A DNA stretch of 30,657 nucleotides from CAZISM01 sp964541895 (GCA_964541895.1 CAZISM010000062.1:1-30657); one strand, 5' to 3'; positions 1 through 7,388 are shown, counted from the stretch's first letter. The notes: generated from the letters alone by a model not told the origin. Translations and numbers: made by a program.

Positions 1-365
1 TGCTCGACTGTCCACACCGTATTGATATCCGGATCCCGCATGGTGTGCGATGTCAGGGTGCGGGAACCGATGCTAATCTCCTTGATGGTGTGCTGATGGC
101 CGTCCTGCATGAACGTTCTCGTCCCGGCAAAACGCTCCACCGGATCAGGAATAAATTCGTTAAAGGCGCTGCCCCGCAGTACGATATTGTCCGCCTGCAC
201 GCGGGCCAGCTCGATCAACGGCTGCCACGACGGATCGCGGTAAATATTAAACGGCGAGGAATCGTCCGGATGCTCGTCGATGCCGTTGATCTCGTTGAAA
301 CAGACGGCCGGACGGTCGACGGCTTGGCCGCGAAAAATCTTCCATAGTCGTTCATATCGTGTCAT
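1..365 (-). CDS. URO-D-family protein, N-terminal part (runs off window)
   Basis: An open frame of 121 codons starts at ATG 365-363 and is still open at the window edge, so the C-terminal two thirds are missing. An AAGGAG ribosome site lies 9 bases before the ATG and a promoter-like pair lies at 388-416. The N-terminus (TRYERLWKIFRGQAVDRPAV, then a DPSW segment) resembles the start of uroporphyrinogen decarboxylase-family proteins, where an ER..RG..VDR opening is typical. Many such proteins in environmental bacteria are not heme enzymes but relatives of corrinoid-linked methyltransferases. The active-site region is not in the window, so the reaction cannot be assigned. The family call comes from recognition of the opening only. 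Confidence 0.55.
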   Translation of the reverse strand, partial: MTRYERLWKIFRGQAVDRPAVCFNEINGIDEHPDDSSPFNIYRDPSWQPLIELARVQADNIVLRGSAFNEFIPDPVERFAGTRTFMQDGHQHTIKEISIGSRTLTSHTMRDPDINTVWTVE

Positions 366-666
366 GGTTCCAGTCTCCTTTGCGCTCATGATACAAAACA
401 AATTCTCAACTAGCAAGAATTCTTTCGATGTGTCGCGAAATCAGATATCCGGATAATTGGGCAGTTGGGAGGGCAAACATCGACAGGGGTGCAGAGCGGG
501 CGAGCCGTCACGCCGACATCCGCCGGCTTTTTTGCTGCCATCCGGGACGGTTGCGGGCACACTGCAGCTGCCATGCAGGTCGCGAATCGGCTGTTTTATA
601 ATGAGGCTAAAGTGGTTTGATTTTGTTCTGGGATCGCCGGATCAACAGACCCCGGTCGGTTCCCCA
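366..666. other. Intergenic region, about 300 bp
   Basis: This gap separates the FmdB-type gene from the URO-D-family gene. It holds the ribosome site and the probable promoter of the latter. I see no intrinsic terminator on the minus strand after the FmdB gene, no RNA gene and no convincing small ORF. Short plus-strand frames here have no ribosome site and no recognisable protein features. Confidence 0.6.
388..416 (-). promoter_or_regulatory. Putative sigma-70 promoter for the URO-D-family gene
   Basis: On the minus strand TTGCTA (411-416) and TATCAT (388-393) are separated by 17 bases and lie about 20 bases before the ribosome site of the gene at 365. They match the consensus at 4/6 and 5/6 positions. 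Supported by sequence only. Confidence 0.4.
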
Positions 667-1047
667 TTATTCCGGCGCCGGATCGAATCCGGGTGAAGCC
701 GCCGAATCATCGGCGCTCAGGCCGGTCTCGGCTTCGCGCGCGGCCTCATCCGCCATCTGGTCGATATCGTCCCGACTCATCTCCTCGCCCATTTCGCTGC
801 CCATGCGTTTGACGAATTTCGCCACGCTGGCCGGATCGTTTTCATCGAGACCGCTCCAGCGCGTCGGATCAGCCAGGTTTTCCAGGCGGCTCTCTTCGGA
901 ACGAACCGCACTGAACCGCGACATGATGCGCTGCAGCCGGATGCTTTGACAGTACGAGCATTTAAGCTCTTCGGAATCGCCGGTCGATCGAACCAGAAAA
1001 CTGGATCGACGGCGGCACTCTTGACACACATATTCATATATCGGCAT
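667..1047 (-). CDS. FmdB-family zinc ribbon protein with acidic tail
   Basis: This 126-residue protein begins MPIYEYVC, the hallmark opening of the FmdB/CxxC_CxxC_SSSS family. Two CxxC pairs (C8/C11 and C30/C33) form the predicted zinc ribbon. The remaining 90 residues are unusually long for the family and rich in Asp, Glu and Ser. The open frame extends further upstream, but ATG 1047 is chosen because the family motif starts exactly there. The gene follows the STAS gene by 16 bp and is probably the last gene of this cluster. Members have been described as putative regulators, but the biochemical role is not established. The family call is confident; the function is not. Confidence 0.85.
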   Translation of the reverse strand: MPIYEYVCQECRRRSSFLVRSTGDSEELKCSYCQSIRLQRIMSRFSAVRSEESRLENLADPTRWSGLDENDPASVAKFVKRMGSEMGEEMSRDDIDQMADEAAREAETGLSADDSAASPGFDPAPE

Positions 1048-1063
1048 GACGAACTCTCGACGA

Positions 1064-1408
1064 CTAGTCGGACAAACCTTTGACGGCCTTGGGGGCACTA
1101 TCGTAGCTGAACAGCACATCGTTCAGGTGCGCGATTTTAATCAGGCTCAACACCCGCTTCTGGGCACCGACGAGGGCGAATTTTTTATTGTTCTCGCGCG
1201 CCTGGCGCAAGCCCAGCAGCAAAGCGCCAAGGCCGGACGAGTCGGCGTAGGTGACATGAGAGAGATCCACAAGAATGATATCGGCCTCCTCTTCGCTCAC
1301 CAGCATCAACAGCTGGGTCTTGAGTTCCGAGGTGAACCGGTTGTCCAACCGTTCCTCTTTGATACGCAGAATGTGCGCATGTTCCTTTTTATCGACAACG
1401 AACTTCAT
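1064..1408 (-). CDS. STAS-domain protein, anti-sigma factor antagonist type
   Basis: This 114-residue protein is a single STAS domain of the SpoIIAA/RsbV type. The segment DLSHVTYADSSGLGALLLG carries the DSSGL motif in which a serine is normally phosphorylated by a partner anti-sigma kinase. An upstream in-frame ATG exists at 1414, but GGAGG (1415-1419) touches it directly, whereas it sits 6 bases before ATG 1408, so 1408 is the better start. No kinase or PP2C phosphatase partner is encoded in the window. The gene follows the GT2 gene and precedes the FmdB-type gene, probably in one transcript. It may act in general partner switching or, as in Mla-type systems, with a transporter; the sequence does not decide. 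Confidence 0.88.
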   Translation of the reverse strand: MKFVVDKKEHAHILRIKEERLDNRFTSELKTQLLMLVSEEEADIILVDLSHVTYADSSGLGALLLGLRQARENNKKFALVGAQKRVLSLIKIAHLNDVLFSYDSAPKAVKGLSD

Positions 1409-1414
1409 ATCCAT

Positions 1415-1419
1415 CCTCC
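1415..1419 (-). promoter_or_regulatory. Ribosome binding site that sets the STAS gene start
   Basis: GGAGG is immediately adjacent to a first ATG (spacing 0) and 6 bases from a second in-frame ATG at 1408. Normal spacing favours the second. Confidence 0.6.
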
Positions 1420-1435
1420 GCTTGCACGTTATACA

Positions 1436-2206
1436 TTAAGGTATCGAATTTTTTTCATTATTGCAACGAGAAAGCTCCCAGGCCTTGGCATACTTGGCAG
1501 CGACATAGTTGGCGGAAAGAAGACAGAGCATAAGCCCTTCCACGCCATCGAGAAATCCTCTTTTGAGAATGTACATCTTTATAAACGCATGCAGGGGACG
1601 AAACAGAAACGCCGCCAGACCGCCGCGACGACCTTTGCCGGCCAGTTCCTCGGCCGCCAGCGAGGTATAGCGGTTGAATTTCCACATGTAATGTTCCAGG
1701 TCGCGATCGGTATAGTGGTCCAGACTGTTCTGCAACCGTGCCCGGTCCCCGGCCAGTTCCACCCCTTCGTGGACGCGATGTTCATTAAATCGCCCATGGT
1801 CGCGGCGAAAGAGTCGTAACACATATCCGGGGTACCAGCCGCAGTGTTTGATCCAGCGGCCGAGGAAATAGGCTTTGCGCGCCACCTCATAGCCGCTATA
1901 GCGGGGCCCGGAGCGGATGACAGCCTGGATTTCCCGGGCCAGGGCGGCGGGTACGATTTCATCCGCATCGATCCAAAAAATCCATTCGCCCCGCGCCTGC
2001 GCCAGGGCAAAGGACTTGTTGGCCGCATAGCCTTGCCAGGGAATGACAAAAACCCTGTCGGTGTACTCTTTGGCGATGGCGGCGGTGCGGTCCGTGCTCT
2101 CTGCATCCACCACAATAATTTCATCCGCCCAGGCCACGCTCTGCAGACAGGCGCGGATGTTCTCTTCTTCATCAAGGGTGATCATGATCACGGAAAGCGA
2201 GCTCAC
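1436..2206 (-). CDS. GT2 glycosyltransferase, WaaE/KdtX-like (copy 2)
   Basis: This 256-residue GT-A glycosyltransferase has the N-terminal fold start (SLSVIMITLDEEENI), a conserved VDAESTD segment at residues 33-39 and the DAD metal/nucleotide-sugar motif at residues 80-82. The pattern after it (GRWIKHCGWYPGYVLRLFRR) and the HRVHEG motif are typical of the LPS core beta-1,4-glucosyltransferase WaaE/KdtX group. The start is GTG at 2206, which overlaps the stop of the upstream paralogue by 4 bp (GTGA) and is preceded by a GGGAGAGG ribosome site, indicating translational coupling. It probably adds a hexose to the LPS core or a similar glycolipid on the cytoplasmic face of the inner membrane. 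The sugar specificity cannot be read from sequence. Confidence 0.88.
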   Translation of the reverse strand: MSSLSVIMITLDEEENIRACLQSVAWADEIIVVDAESTDRTAAIAKEYTDRVFVIPWQGYAANKSFALAQARGEWIFWIDADEIVPAALAREIQAVIRSGPRYSGYEVARKAYFLGRWIKHCGWYPGYVLRLFRRDHGRFNEHRVHEGVELAGDRARLQNSLDHYTDRDLEHYMWKFNRYTSLAAEELAGKGRRGGLAAFLFRPLHAFIKMYILKRGFLDGVEGLMLCLLSANYVAAKYAKAWELSRCNNEKNSIP

Positions 2207-2997
2207 CAGTGCCTCTCCCGGCTGCGTTGCACAACCTCATCCGTAGATCGCTGCAGTTTCCAGAGTTTCATGTACATGACCATGTTGAGGAGCGCGGAGA
2301 CCCAGCTCAGCAGTAATCCCGGCATGCCGTCCCGATAGCCGGACTGGGCGACATACTTGCGCCAGAAGGCCGAGAGCGGATGGGTGATGAAATCGAGCCA
2401 GATGACTTTTTTCCGCTCCAGCCGGTCCAGGGCCTCGAGGGTGGAGTAGCGATTGAGTTTGTCCAGACTGTTGGCCAGGGTCGGGTGCGAGTCATGCTCG
2501 ATATCGCCGGTCAAGGTGCCCACGCGGCCGTCCACCAGAAACCCTTCATGCACGCGGGACTGGCTCACCTGTGTTTTTGATTTGCGGAACAGACGGACCT
2601 GATACCCCGGATACCAGCCGCCGTGGCGAATCCAGCGCTGTAAAAAATAGGAACGGCGGGCGATGCGAAAGCCCTGGCAGTCGGCTGCCGCGGTGATCGC
2701 GGCTGCGATGGCCGCAGCCAGCTCCGGCCGCACCCGCTCATCGGCGTCCAGGCTCAGCACCCATTCGTTGCGACACTGTTCCATGGCAAACTGTTTCTGC
2801 CGGGCGAATCCGGGCCAGGGACGAACATGGACGACGGCGTTGAACGCACGGCAAATCGCTGCGGTGTCGTCGGTGCTTTCAGCATCCACCACCACAATCT
2901 CGTCCGCCCAGGACACGCTCTCGAGACACGCGCGTATACGGCCGGCTTCGTTATGGGTGATAATGGCCACAGAAAGAGGAACAGTACTGGTTTCCAT
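2203..2997 (-). CDS. GT2 glycosyltransferase, WaaE/KdtX-like (copy 1)
   Basis: This 264-residue protein is a paralogue of the next gene and shares the same landmarks: VAIITHNEAGRI at the start, VDAESTDDT, DAD at residues 84-86, RWIRHGGWYPGYQVRLFRKS and SRVHEG. ATG 2997 has GGAG 4 bases upstream. The two proteins are clearly related but diverged along their whole length, so the duplication is old and the two enzymes probably add sugars at different core positions. The gene lies 36 bp after a heptosyltransferase-like gene and overlaps its paralogue by 4 bp. The LPS core role is inferred from family and context. Confidence 0.88.
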   Translation of the reverse strand: METSTVPLSVAIITHNEAGRIRACLESVSWADEIVVVDAESTDDTAAICRAFNAVVHVRPWPGFARQKQFAMEQCRNEWVLSLDADERVRPELAAAIAAAITAAADCQGFRIARRSYFLQRWIRHGGWYPGYQVRLFRKSKTQVSQSRVHEGFLVDGRVGTLTGDIEHDSHPTLANSLDKLNRYSTLEALDRLERKKVIWLDFITHPLSAFWRKYVAQSGYRDGMPGLLLSWVSALLNMVMYMKLWKLQRSTDEVVQRSRERHW

Positions 2998-3033
2998 CTT
3001 GCTCCAATAGTACGAACTTGAGCCCGTGCAGCT

Positions 3034-4089
3034 TTAGCGGGAACGGCGGGGCAAAGCTATCCCGTTTTTGTTAATGGCGTCACGTACCGCTGCCAGGACG
3101 TGATCGACCGTAAGCTGTCCCATGCAACTGGTGTGGCTGCATTGCAGACGGTTGCAGCACAGGCAGTCCAGATCTTCTTTGCGCACCACGGTATGGCCCT
3201 GACCGTACGGTCCCTGCAGCTTGGGATTGGTGGGACCGAAAATAGCTACGCACGGCGTGTTCATGGCAGCGGCGATATGCATGGGTCCGGAATCGGTCGT
3301 TATCAAAAGGGAGACGCGACCCAGAATAGCGGCCAATTGTTTCAACGAGGTAGCGGGCGTGAGCTGCAGCGGCACCTGCGCCAATCGCTGCAATTCCTGC
3401 GCACCGGCCTCTTCGCCCGGCCCCCAGGTTACGATAAAGCGAACGTCGATCTCTTGCGCCAGCGCCTCTGCCAGCCGGGCAAAACGCAGCAGAGGCCAAC
3501 GTTTGGCAGGCCAACCGCCGAAGAAATTTATCGCCACTATTTTCTTTTCCGGCCAGCCGCAGGTGCGGAGAAAGTGTTCGGCAAAGGCGTCGTCCTCGCC
3601 GGCGGTGGCCACCTGCAACCGTCGGGCGACGATAGGTATCTGCAGGGCTGCGAGGGCGTCCAGATGCCAATCCGCTTCGTGTATTTCGCTGGCCCGGGAA
3701 GGAACCACAATGTTATAGGCGAGCTGACGAATCCGATAATTATAGCCGACCCGCTGCCCGGCACCGCTCAACGCCGTGATCAGCGCGCTGCGGGGATTGC
3801 CGAAAAAATCAAAGACCAGGTCATAGGCCCGCCGGCGTAGGGAACGAATAAAGGCCACGTTGCAGCGGGCCTGCTGCAGTACCCCCTGTTTGCTCCAGCT
3901 CTTACGGTCCAGAACCAGCACCTCGCGCAGGGCCGGATGGCCGCGGACAATATCGGCGGCTGCCGGTTCAGTTAAAAAATCGATGGCCGCGCCCGGAAAC
4001 GCCGCCGCCAGGTTATCGATAACAATAGTACTCATGACGACGTCGCCGATGGCACGCAGCTTGATCAGCAGTATGTTTTCAGGATTCAT
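3034..4089 (-). CDS. GT9 heptosyltransferase-like protein (WaaF type)
   Basis: This 351-residue GT-B enzyme of family GT9 starts with ILLIKLRAIGDVVMSTIVID, the typical nucleotide-sugar transferase opening with the GD loop. Its C-terminal half carries TTDSGPMHIAAAMNTPCVAIFGPT, the family's donor-binding segment, followed by a Cys-rich stretch (CLCCNRLQCSHTSC) as in WaaF-like proteins. It would move heptose, or another sugar, from an ADP-activated donor to the LPS inner core. ATG 4089 is taken; a GTG directly before it (4092) is possible, and no strong ribosome site supports either. An intrinsic terminator lies only 20 bp upstream, so expression may depend on read-through. Confidence 0.88.
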   Translation of the reverse strand: MNPENILLIKLRAIGDVVMSTIVIDNLAAAFPGAAIDFLTEPAAADIVRGHPALREVLVLDRKSWSKQGVLQQARCNVAFIRSLRRRAYDLVFDFFGNPRSALITALSGAGQRVGYNYRIRQLAYNIVVPSRASEIHEADWHLDALAALQIPIVARRLQVATAGEDDAFAEHFLRTCGWPEKKIVAINFFGGWPAKRWPLLRFARLAEALAQEIDVRFIVTWGPGEEAGAQELQRLAQVPLQLTPATSLKQLAAILGRVSLLITTDSGPMHIAAAMNTPCVAIFGPTNPKLQGPYGQGHTVVRKEDLDCLCCNRLQCSHTSCMGQLTVDHVLAAVRDAINKNGIALPRRSR

Positions 4090-4108
4090 CACGGAAATCT
4101 GCAGAGAT

Positions 4109-4142
4109 AAAAAAGCCCAGAACAGATCAGTTATTCCGGGCT
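4109..4142 (-). terminator. Intrinsic terminator at the end of the Nudix gene
   Basis: On the minus strand a 9-bp stem (AGCCCGGAA/TTCTGGGCT with one G-U pair, at 4114-4122 and 4134-4142) has an 11-base loop and is followed by six T. The stem overlaps the last codons of the Nudix gene. It sits just upstream of the GT9 gene starting at 4089. Confidence 0.75.
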
Positions 4143-4588
4143 AAAAGTGTTTGGCGTTCGGCTCTGTATCTCAGAGCTTTTTGCACCAGCACGCGGGTGG
4201 CGTCGGTGGTCTTGAGCCGTTGCAGATCCTCATACACAAACCACTCTGCCGCACGGATATCGCCGGCTGCCGTAAGGCGGCCTTGGCTGTACTCAGCCAT
4301 GAAATCCAGAACGACATAATGAAATTGTAAAGAACCTGCCCCCTGATCGATCAGCTCAAAATAATCCAGGAAAATATACTCATCGGCCTTGAGGCTGCAT
4401 TCTTCCCATAATTCACGCTTTGCCGCATCCAGCACCGATTCGCCCCATTCCACTTTGCCGCCGGGCAAGGTCCAGATGCCGCGGTTGGGCTCCTGGCCTC
4501 TTTCGATCAGCAGAAATCGTTCGTCACGAAAAACCAGAACCCCGACTCCAAGGCGTGGATGACGGCAATTCGCTCGATCCGGATGCAT
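4127..4588 (-). CDS. Nudix hydrolase
   Basis: This 153-residue protein contains one Nudix domain. The Nudix box runs from GGKVEWGE through the RELWEE core, giving G-x5-E-x7-RE-x2-EE, with serine in place of the usual late glycine (EECSL). The glutamates should bind the metals that hydrolyse a nucleoside-diphosphate-linked substrate. The LPGG lead-in and length are close to MutT/ADP-ribose pyrophosphatase-like and GDP-mannose-type Nudix enzymes, but the substrate cannot be read. It starts 26 bp after the acidic protein gene, apparently shares its promoter, and ends in an intrinsic terminator. The ATG at 4588 lacks a strong ribosome site, so the start is only moderately certain. Confidence 0.85.
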   Translation of the reverse strand: MHPDRANCRHPRLGVGVLVFRDERFLLIERGQEPNRGIWTLPGGKVEWGESVLDAAKRELWEECSLKADEYIFLDYFELIDQGAGSLQFHYVVLDFMAEYSQGRLTAAGDIRAAEWFVYEDLQRLKTTDATRVLVQKALRYRAERQTLLARNN

Positions 4589-4614
4589 GACAGGCTTTAC
4601 GAGTCAGACCGGGA

Positions 4615-4917
4615 TTACTCCCAATCGTCGTCGCCTTCCCAATCCGGCGCACCTTCAAAGAGGTCTTCTTCAGACTCTTCCCACTCTTCGTCTTCCTCCC
4701 AGTCCTCATCATCCTCGTCTTCCCAGAACTCGTCCTCCCACTCTTCTTCACTCTCGGCTTCCTCTTCGCTCCACTCGCCCTCTTCTTCAGGAACCTCTTC
4801 TAATTCTTCTTCATCAGGATCCTCTTCAAAAGAACCTTCTTCTTCAACCTCTTCCGCTTCTTCTTTATAAGCGTCGCGTTCCACTTCTTCGTCGTCTTGT
4901 CGCTTTTTCCTTGGCAT
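4615..4917 (-). CDS. Extremely acidic, Trp-rich small protein of unknown function
   Basis: This 100-residue protein begins MPRKKRQDDEE and then becomes almost entirely acidic: 60 of 100 residues are Asp or Glu, only six are Lys or Arg, and there are seven Trp (positions 49, 60, 65, 73, 79, 93, 99) in E/D-W-E contexts. No domain is recognisable. ATG 4917 is chosen over the upstream in-frame start at 4986 because GAGG lies 6-7 bases before it, a good promoter lies at 4937-4964, and the upstream extension has unrelated composition. It is probably disordered. A nucleic-acid mimic, a cation or polybasic partner binder, or a chaperone-like tail are all possible. It is co-transcribed with the Nudix hydrolase. 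Confidence 0.7.
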   Translation of the reverse strand: MPRKKRQDDEEVERDAYKEEAEEVEEEGSFEEDPDEEELEEVPEEEGEWSEEEAESEEEWEDEFWEDEDDEDWEEDEEWEESEEDLFEGAPDWEGDDDWE

Positions 4918-4936
4918 GATAACCTCATTCGTTATG

Positions 4937-4964
4937 ACTATAAAATTTCGGGTAAAAATATCAA
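4937..4964 (-). promoter_or_regulatory. Putative sigma-70 promoter of the acidic protein/Nudix pair
   Basis: TTGATA (4959-4964) and TATAGT (4937-4942) on the minus strand are separated by 16 bases, each matching consensus at 5/6 positions, in an A/T-rich gap 20 bases before the start codon at 4917. A weaker alternative (TTGCAT with TATTTT) lies slightly upstream. Confidence 0.5.
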
Positions 4965-5019
4965 ATGGATTGTAAAAATGCAACAATATTTTTCATTGAA
5001 CCCCTTTTATTTTAGAAAG

Positions 5020-6138
5020 TCAACTCGGTCTTATATTCTTAATTTTTATCAGATTGCTCGCTGCAGAACAGAAATCGTCCACTTTTACGGACGCGGATAA
5101 ATGATCATCGCTGCGAACCGCGGCAAATTCCTCGCCCCAGGGCTTCCATTGCGCCGGGTCGGTGGGGCCAAAGACGGCTACGAGCGGGGTAGCCACAGCC
5201 GCGGCCAGGTGCATCACACCTGTATCATTACACAAAAACAGCTGCGATTGCTGAAACAGAGCCGCAAGTTTTCTCAGGTCAGCCGCATTGGCTTCAATGA
5301 CCGGGCTGTGAATCCGGCTGATCAGCGACCGGCCCAGATCAGCCTCCCGTGGCCCCCAACTGATGGCGATGCGGGCGTTGTACATGGCCTGCAAACGATT
5401 GGCCGCTTCGGCAAAGGCTTCCACCGGCCAGCGATTGCCCAGCTTGCCGGCGCCGGGATGAACGGTAATGAGCATGTTCTGCGGATCCCATCCCCGCTGC
5501 ACCAGGGTGCGGCGAGCCCAAGTTGTTTCCTCTTCAGTCAGACAAATCCGCTCGCTCAGGTCTGTTGCCTCGATTCCGATATGGCGCAGAATATCCAGAT
5601 TGCGCTGGCTCTGATGGCGAACCCCTTCCTGATACGGAGCCAGCAGATTGTAGAAAAAGTTTCTGTTGGTGCCACCGAAAGGGAGATGACTGGAGCCGAG
5701 TATGTAGGTCCGACAGCAAAACCGGGCCAGCAGATCGCTGCTCAGAGAATGGGAAACGGTATTTAATACGACAGCCAAATCAAATTTGTTCCGCATGGCG
5801 CGAAAAAGACGGGCGAGGCCGGCCCGGTTCCAGTCACGGCCGTGCTCGACAAAGGTGATGATATCATCAATGGCATCGTGGTGTTGCGCCAGCATGGCGG
5901 TGTACGTGCGCGCCATCACGGTGATGGAACGCCCTTTAAAATGATTGCGCAAAGCGGTAAACACCGGTGTGGACAACAAAAAGTCGCCCAACTGGTCGTG
6001 CTGGCGCACAACCAGGATCCGTTTGATGCGGTCCGGATCCATCTGTTGCGGCGAAATTTCCGCCAGTCCCAACCATCGTTGCAGTACGCGCAGCTGGTTG
6101 TGCTTGAAATACTGTTCAAAGCGGTTCCAGGGCGTCAT
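5020..6138 (-). CDS. GT9 heptosyltransferase-like protein
   Basis: This 372-residue GT-B glycosyltransferase of family GT9 has a leader of about 35 residues, then RILVVRQHDQLGDFLLSTP, the family's GD-containing opening, and near residue 300 the segment LFLCNDTGVMHLAAAVATPL followed by AVFGPTDP. These are the ADP-heptose binding landmarks. ATG 6138 overlaps the stop of the upstream GT4 gene as ATGA, so translation is coupled; a longer open frame reading back into that gene is not used. The likely role is adding heptose or a related sugar to the LPS core. It lacks the Cys-rich tail of the other GT9 protein in the cluster, so the two are not recent duplicates. Confidence 0.88.
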   Translation of the reverse strand: MTPWNRFEQYFKHNQLRVLQRWLGLAEISPQQMDPDRIKRILVVRQHDQLGDFLLSTPVFTALRNHFKGRSITVMARTYTAMLAQHHDAIDDIITFVEHGRDWNRAGLARLFRAMRNKFDLAVVLNTVSHSLSSDLLARFCCRTYILGSSHLPFGGTNRNFFYNLLAPYQEGVRHQSQRNLDILRHIGIEATDLSERICLTEEETTWARRTLVQRGWDPQNMLITVHPGAGKLGNRWPVEAFAEAANRLQAMYNARIAISWGPREADLGRSLISRIHSPVIEANAADLRKLAALFQQSQLFLCNDTGVMHLAAAVATPLVAVFGPTDPAQWKPWGEEFAAVRSDDHLSASVKVDDFCSAASNLIKIKNIRPS

Positions 6139-7387
6139 AGGGATTTCACTAACGCAGCAAAGAGGTTTTCGTATCGGCTCACCATGTGCTCCAGGGTAAA
6201 ATGGTCCTGCACGCGCTGCCGGCCGGCGGCCCCCAGTGCCTGCGCCTTCTCCGGATGTTCCAGCAGATCGCGCATAGCCTGGGCGAGAGCGCCGGGATCT
6301 CGGACCGGCACGATATGGCCGGTTTCTTCCTCCAGCACCACCTCCGGCATAGAGCTGACATTGGTAACGATCACCGGTTTGCCGGCTGCCATGGCTTCCA
6401 CCATGACAATGCCAAAGCCTTCCCACAGGGATGGCAAAACCAGCATATCGATATTTTTCATGATCTCTGCGATATCGTCACGAAAGCCGAGCAGATGGAC
6501 GCGGTCAGCGACCGCCTGCTCGATGGCATAGTGTTCAATCCAGTCGCGCAGGGGCCCCACCCCTACCGCCAGCAGGTGCGCCTCAGGATGCCGCCGCGCC
6601 GTCTGAACGAACGCAGGCATGAGAGTATGCCACCCTTTGCGTTCGTCGAGCTGTCCGACACATCCGATCAACCGGCTCACCGGCGCGAGCCCGAGTTCCC
6701 GGCGAAGATTGAGAACCGCAGCAGCAGCGAACGGCTCAGGATCTATACCGTTGTAGATAACCTGAATCCGCTCAGGTTTCAACCACGGGGCATAGCGCAG
6801 CAAAGACTCTTTGGTGGCCTGCGAATTGGCCACCACCATAGTTGCCAGCCAATTGTAACTCAGCCGATAGTGCAGGCGATCTTTGAGCGGATAATCGATG
6901 CCGCGCCGGGAGACCAGCGGAATGCCGCCCGCCCATTTGGCGGCCACGCCGGCAAAACGCAGCTCTTTTTCCATGTTGGTAAGAATGAGGTCGATGCTCA
7001 AGGCCTTCAACAATTGATAGGTGCGCCAAANNNNNNNNNNNNNNNNNNNNNNNNNNNNNNNNNNNNNNNNNNNNNNNNNNNNNNNNNNNNNNNNNNNNNN
7101 NNNNNNNNNNNNNNNNNNNNNNNNNNNNNNTTGGTAAGAATGAGGTCGATGCTCAAGGCCTTCAACAATTGATAGGTGCGCCAAATGGTGATCGGCCCCA
7201 CATCTCCTTTGACCGGCATGGTGTGGGTCGGGATCCCGGCCGCCTGACTGCGTTGCGCCAGCACCGTGCCGGGACGGCAGAGCAGGTGAACGCGATGTCC
7301 GCGCTGCTGCAGAGCCGTCAGAGTGCGCAGCATCCAAATCTCACCGCCGCCAAACATCTGTATCGTGTTAATAAATAATATATTCAT
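6135..7387 (-). CDS. GT4 glycosyltransferase, split by a spurious assembly gap
   Basis: As given, the gene is interrupted by 100 N (7031-7130). The 55 bases on each side of the gap are identical, and removing one copy plus the N (155 bp) joins the two frames seamlessly through WRTYQLLKALSIDLILTNME. The restored protein is about 365 residues: an N-terminal MNILFINTIQMFGGGEIWML Rossmann start with the GGGE acceptor loop, and a C-terminal donor domain with GCVGQLDERKG, VLPSLWEGFG and the EGFGIVMVEAMA E-x7-E motif of family GT4. It would transfer a sugar from an activated donor to LPS or another glycan. ATG 7387 has GGAGG 9 bases upstream, inside the end of the previous gene, and the stop overlaps the next gene by ATGA. 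Confidence 0.88.
6976..7030. repeat. 55-bp direct copy, left side of gap (contig overlap)
   Basis: Identical to 7131-7185 over 55 bases. It most likely represents the shared k-mer end of two contigs, not a biological repeat. Confidence 0.95.
7031..7130. other. 100-N scaffold gap, probably without missing sequence
   Basis: Exactly 100 N bases flanked by an identical 55-bp sequence. Collapsing the overlap restores an uninterrupted glycosyltransferase frame, so the true gap length is probably minus 55. Confidence 0.9.
7131..7185. repeat. 55-bp direct copy, right side of gap (contig overlap)
   Basis: Second copy of the 55 bases at 6976-7030, directly after the N run. Confidence 0.95.
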
Positions 7388-7388
7388 T

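Noticed and set aside
503..533. Plus-strand hairpin AGCCG/CGGCT followed by six T
   Set aside because: Only a 5-bp stem with a 16-base loop, and no plus-strand gene precedes it.
5020..6426. Longer 468-residue version of the GT9 protein
   Set aside because: The added N-terminus is the out-of-frame reading of the upstream GT4 gene; the ATGA overlap start at 6138 fits the family's N-terminus.
6976..7185. 55-bp direct repeat as a mobile element or duplication scar
   Set aside because: The copies abut an N run exactly and collapsing them restores an intact gene, so an assembly overlap explains them fully.
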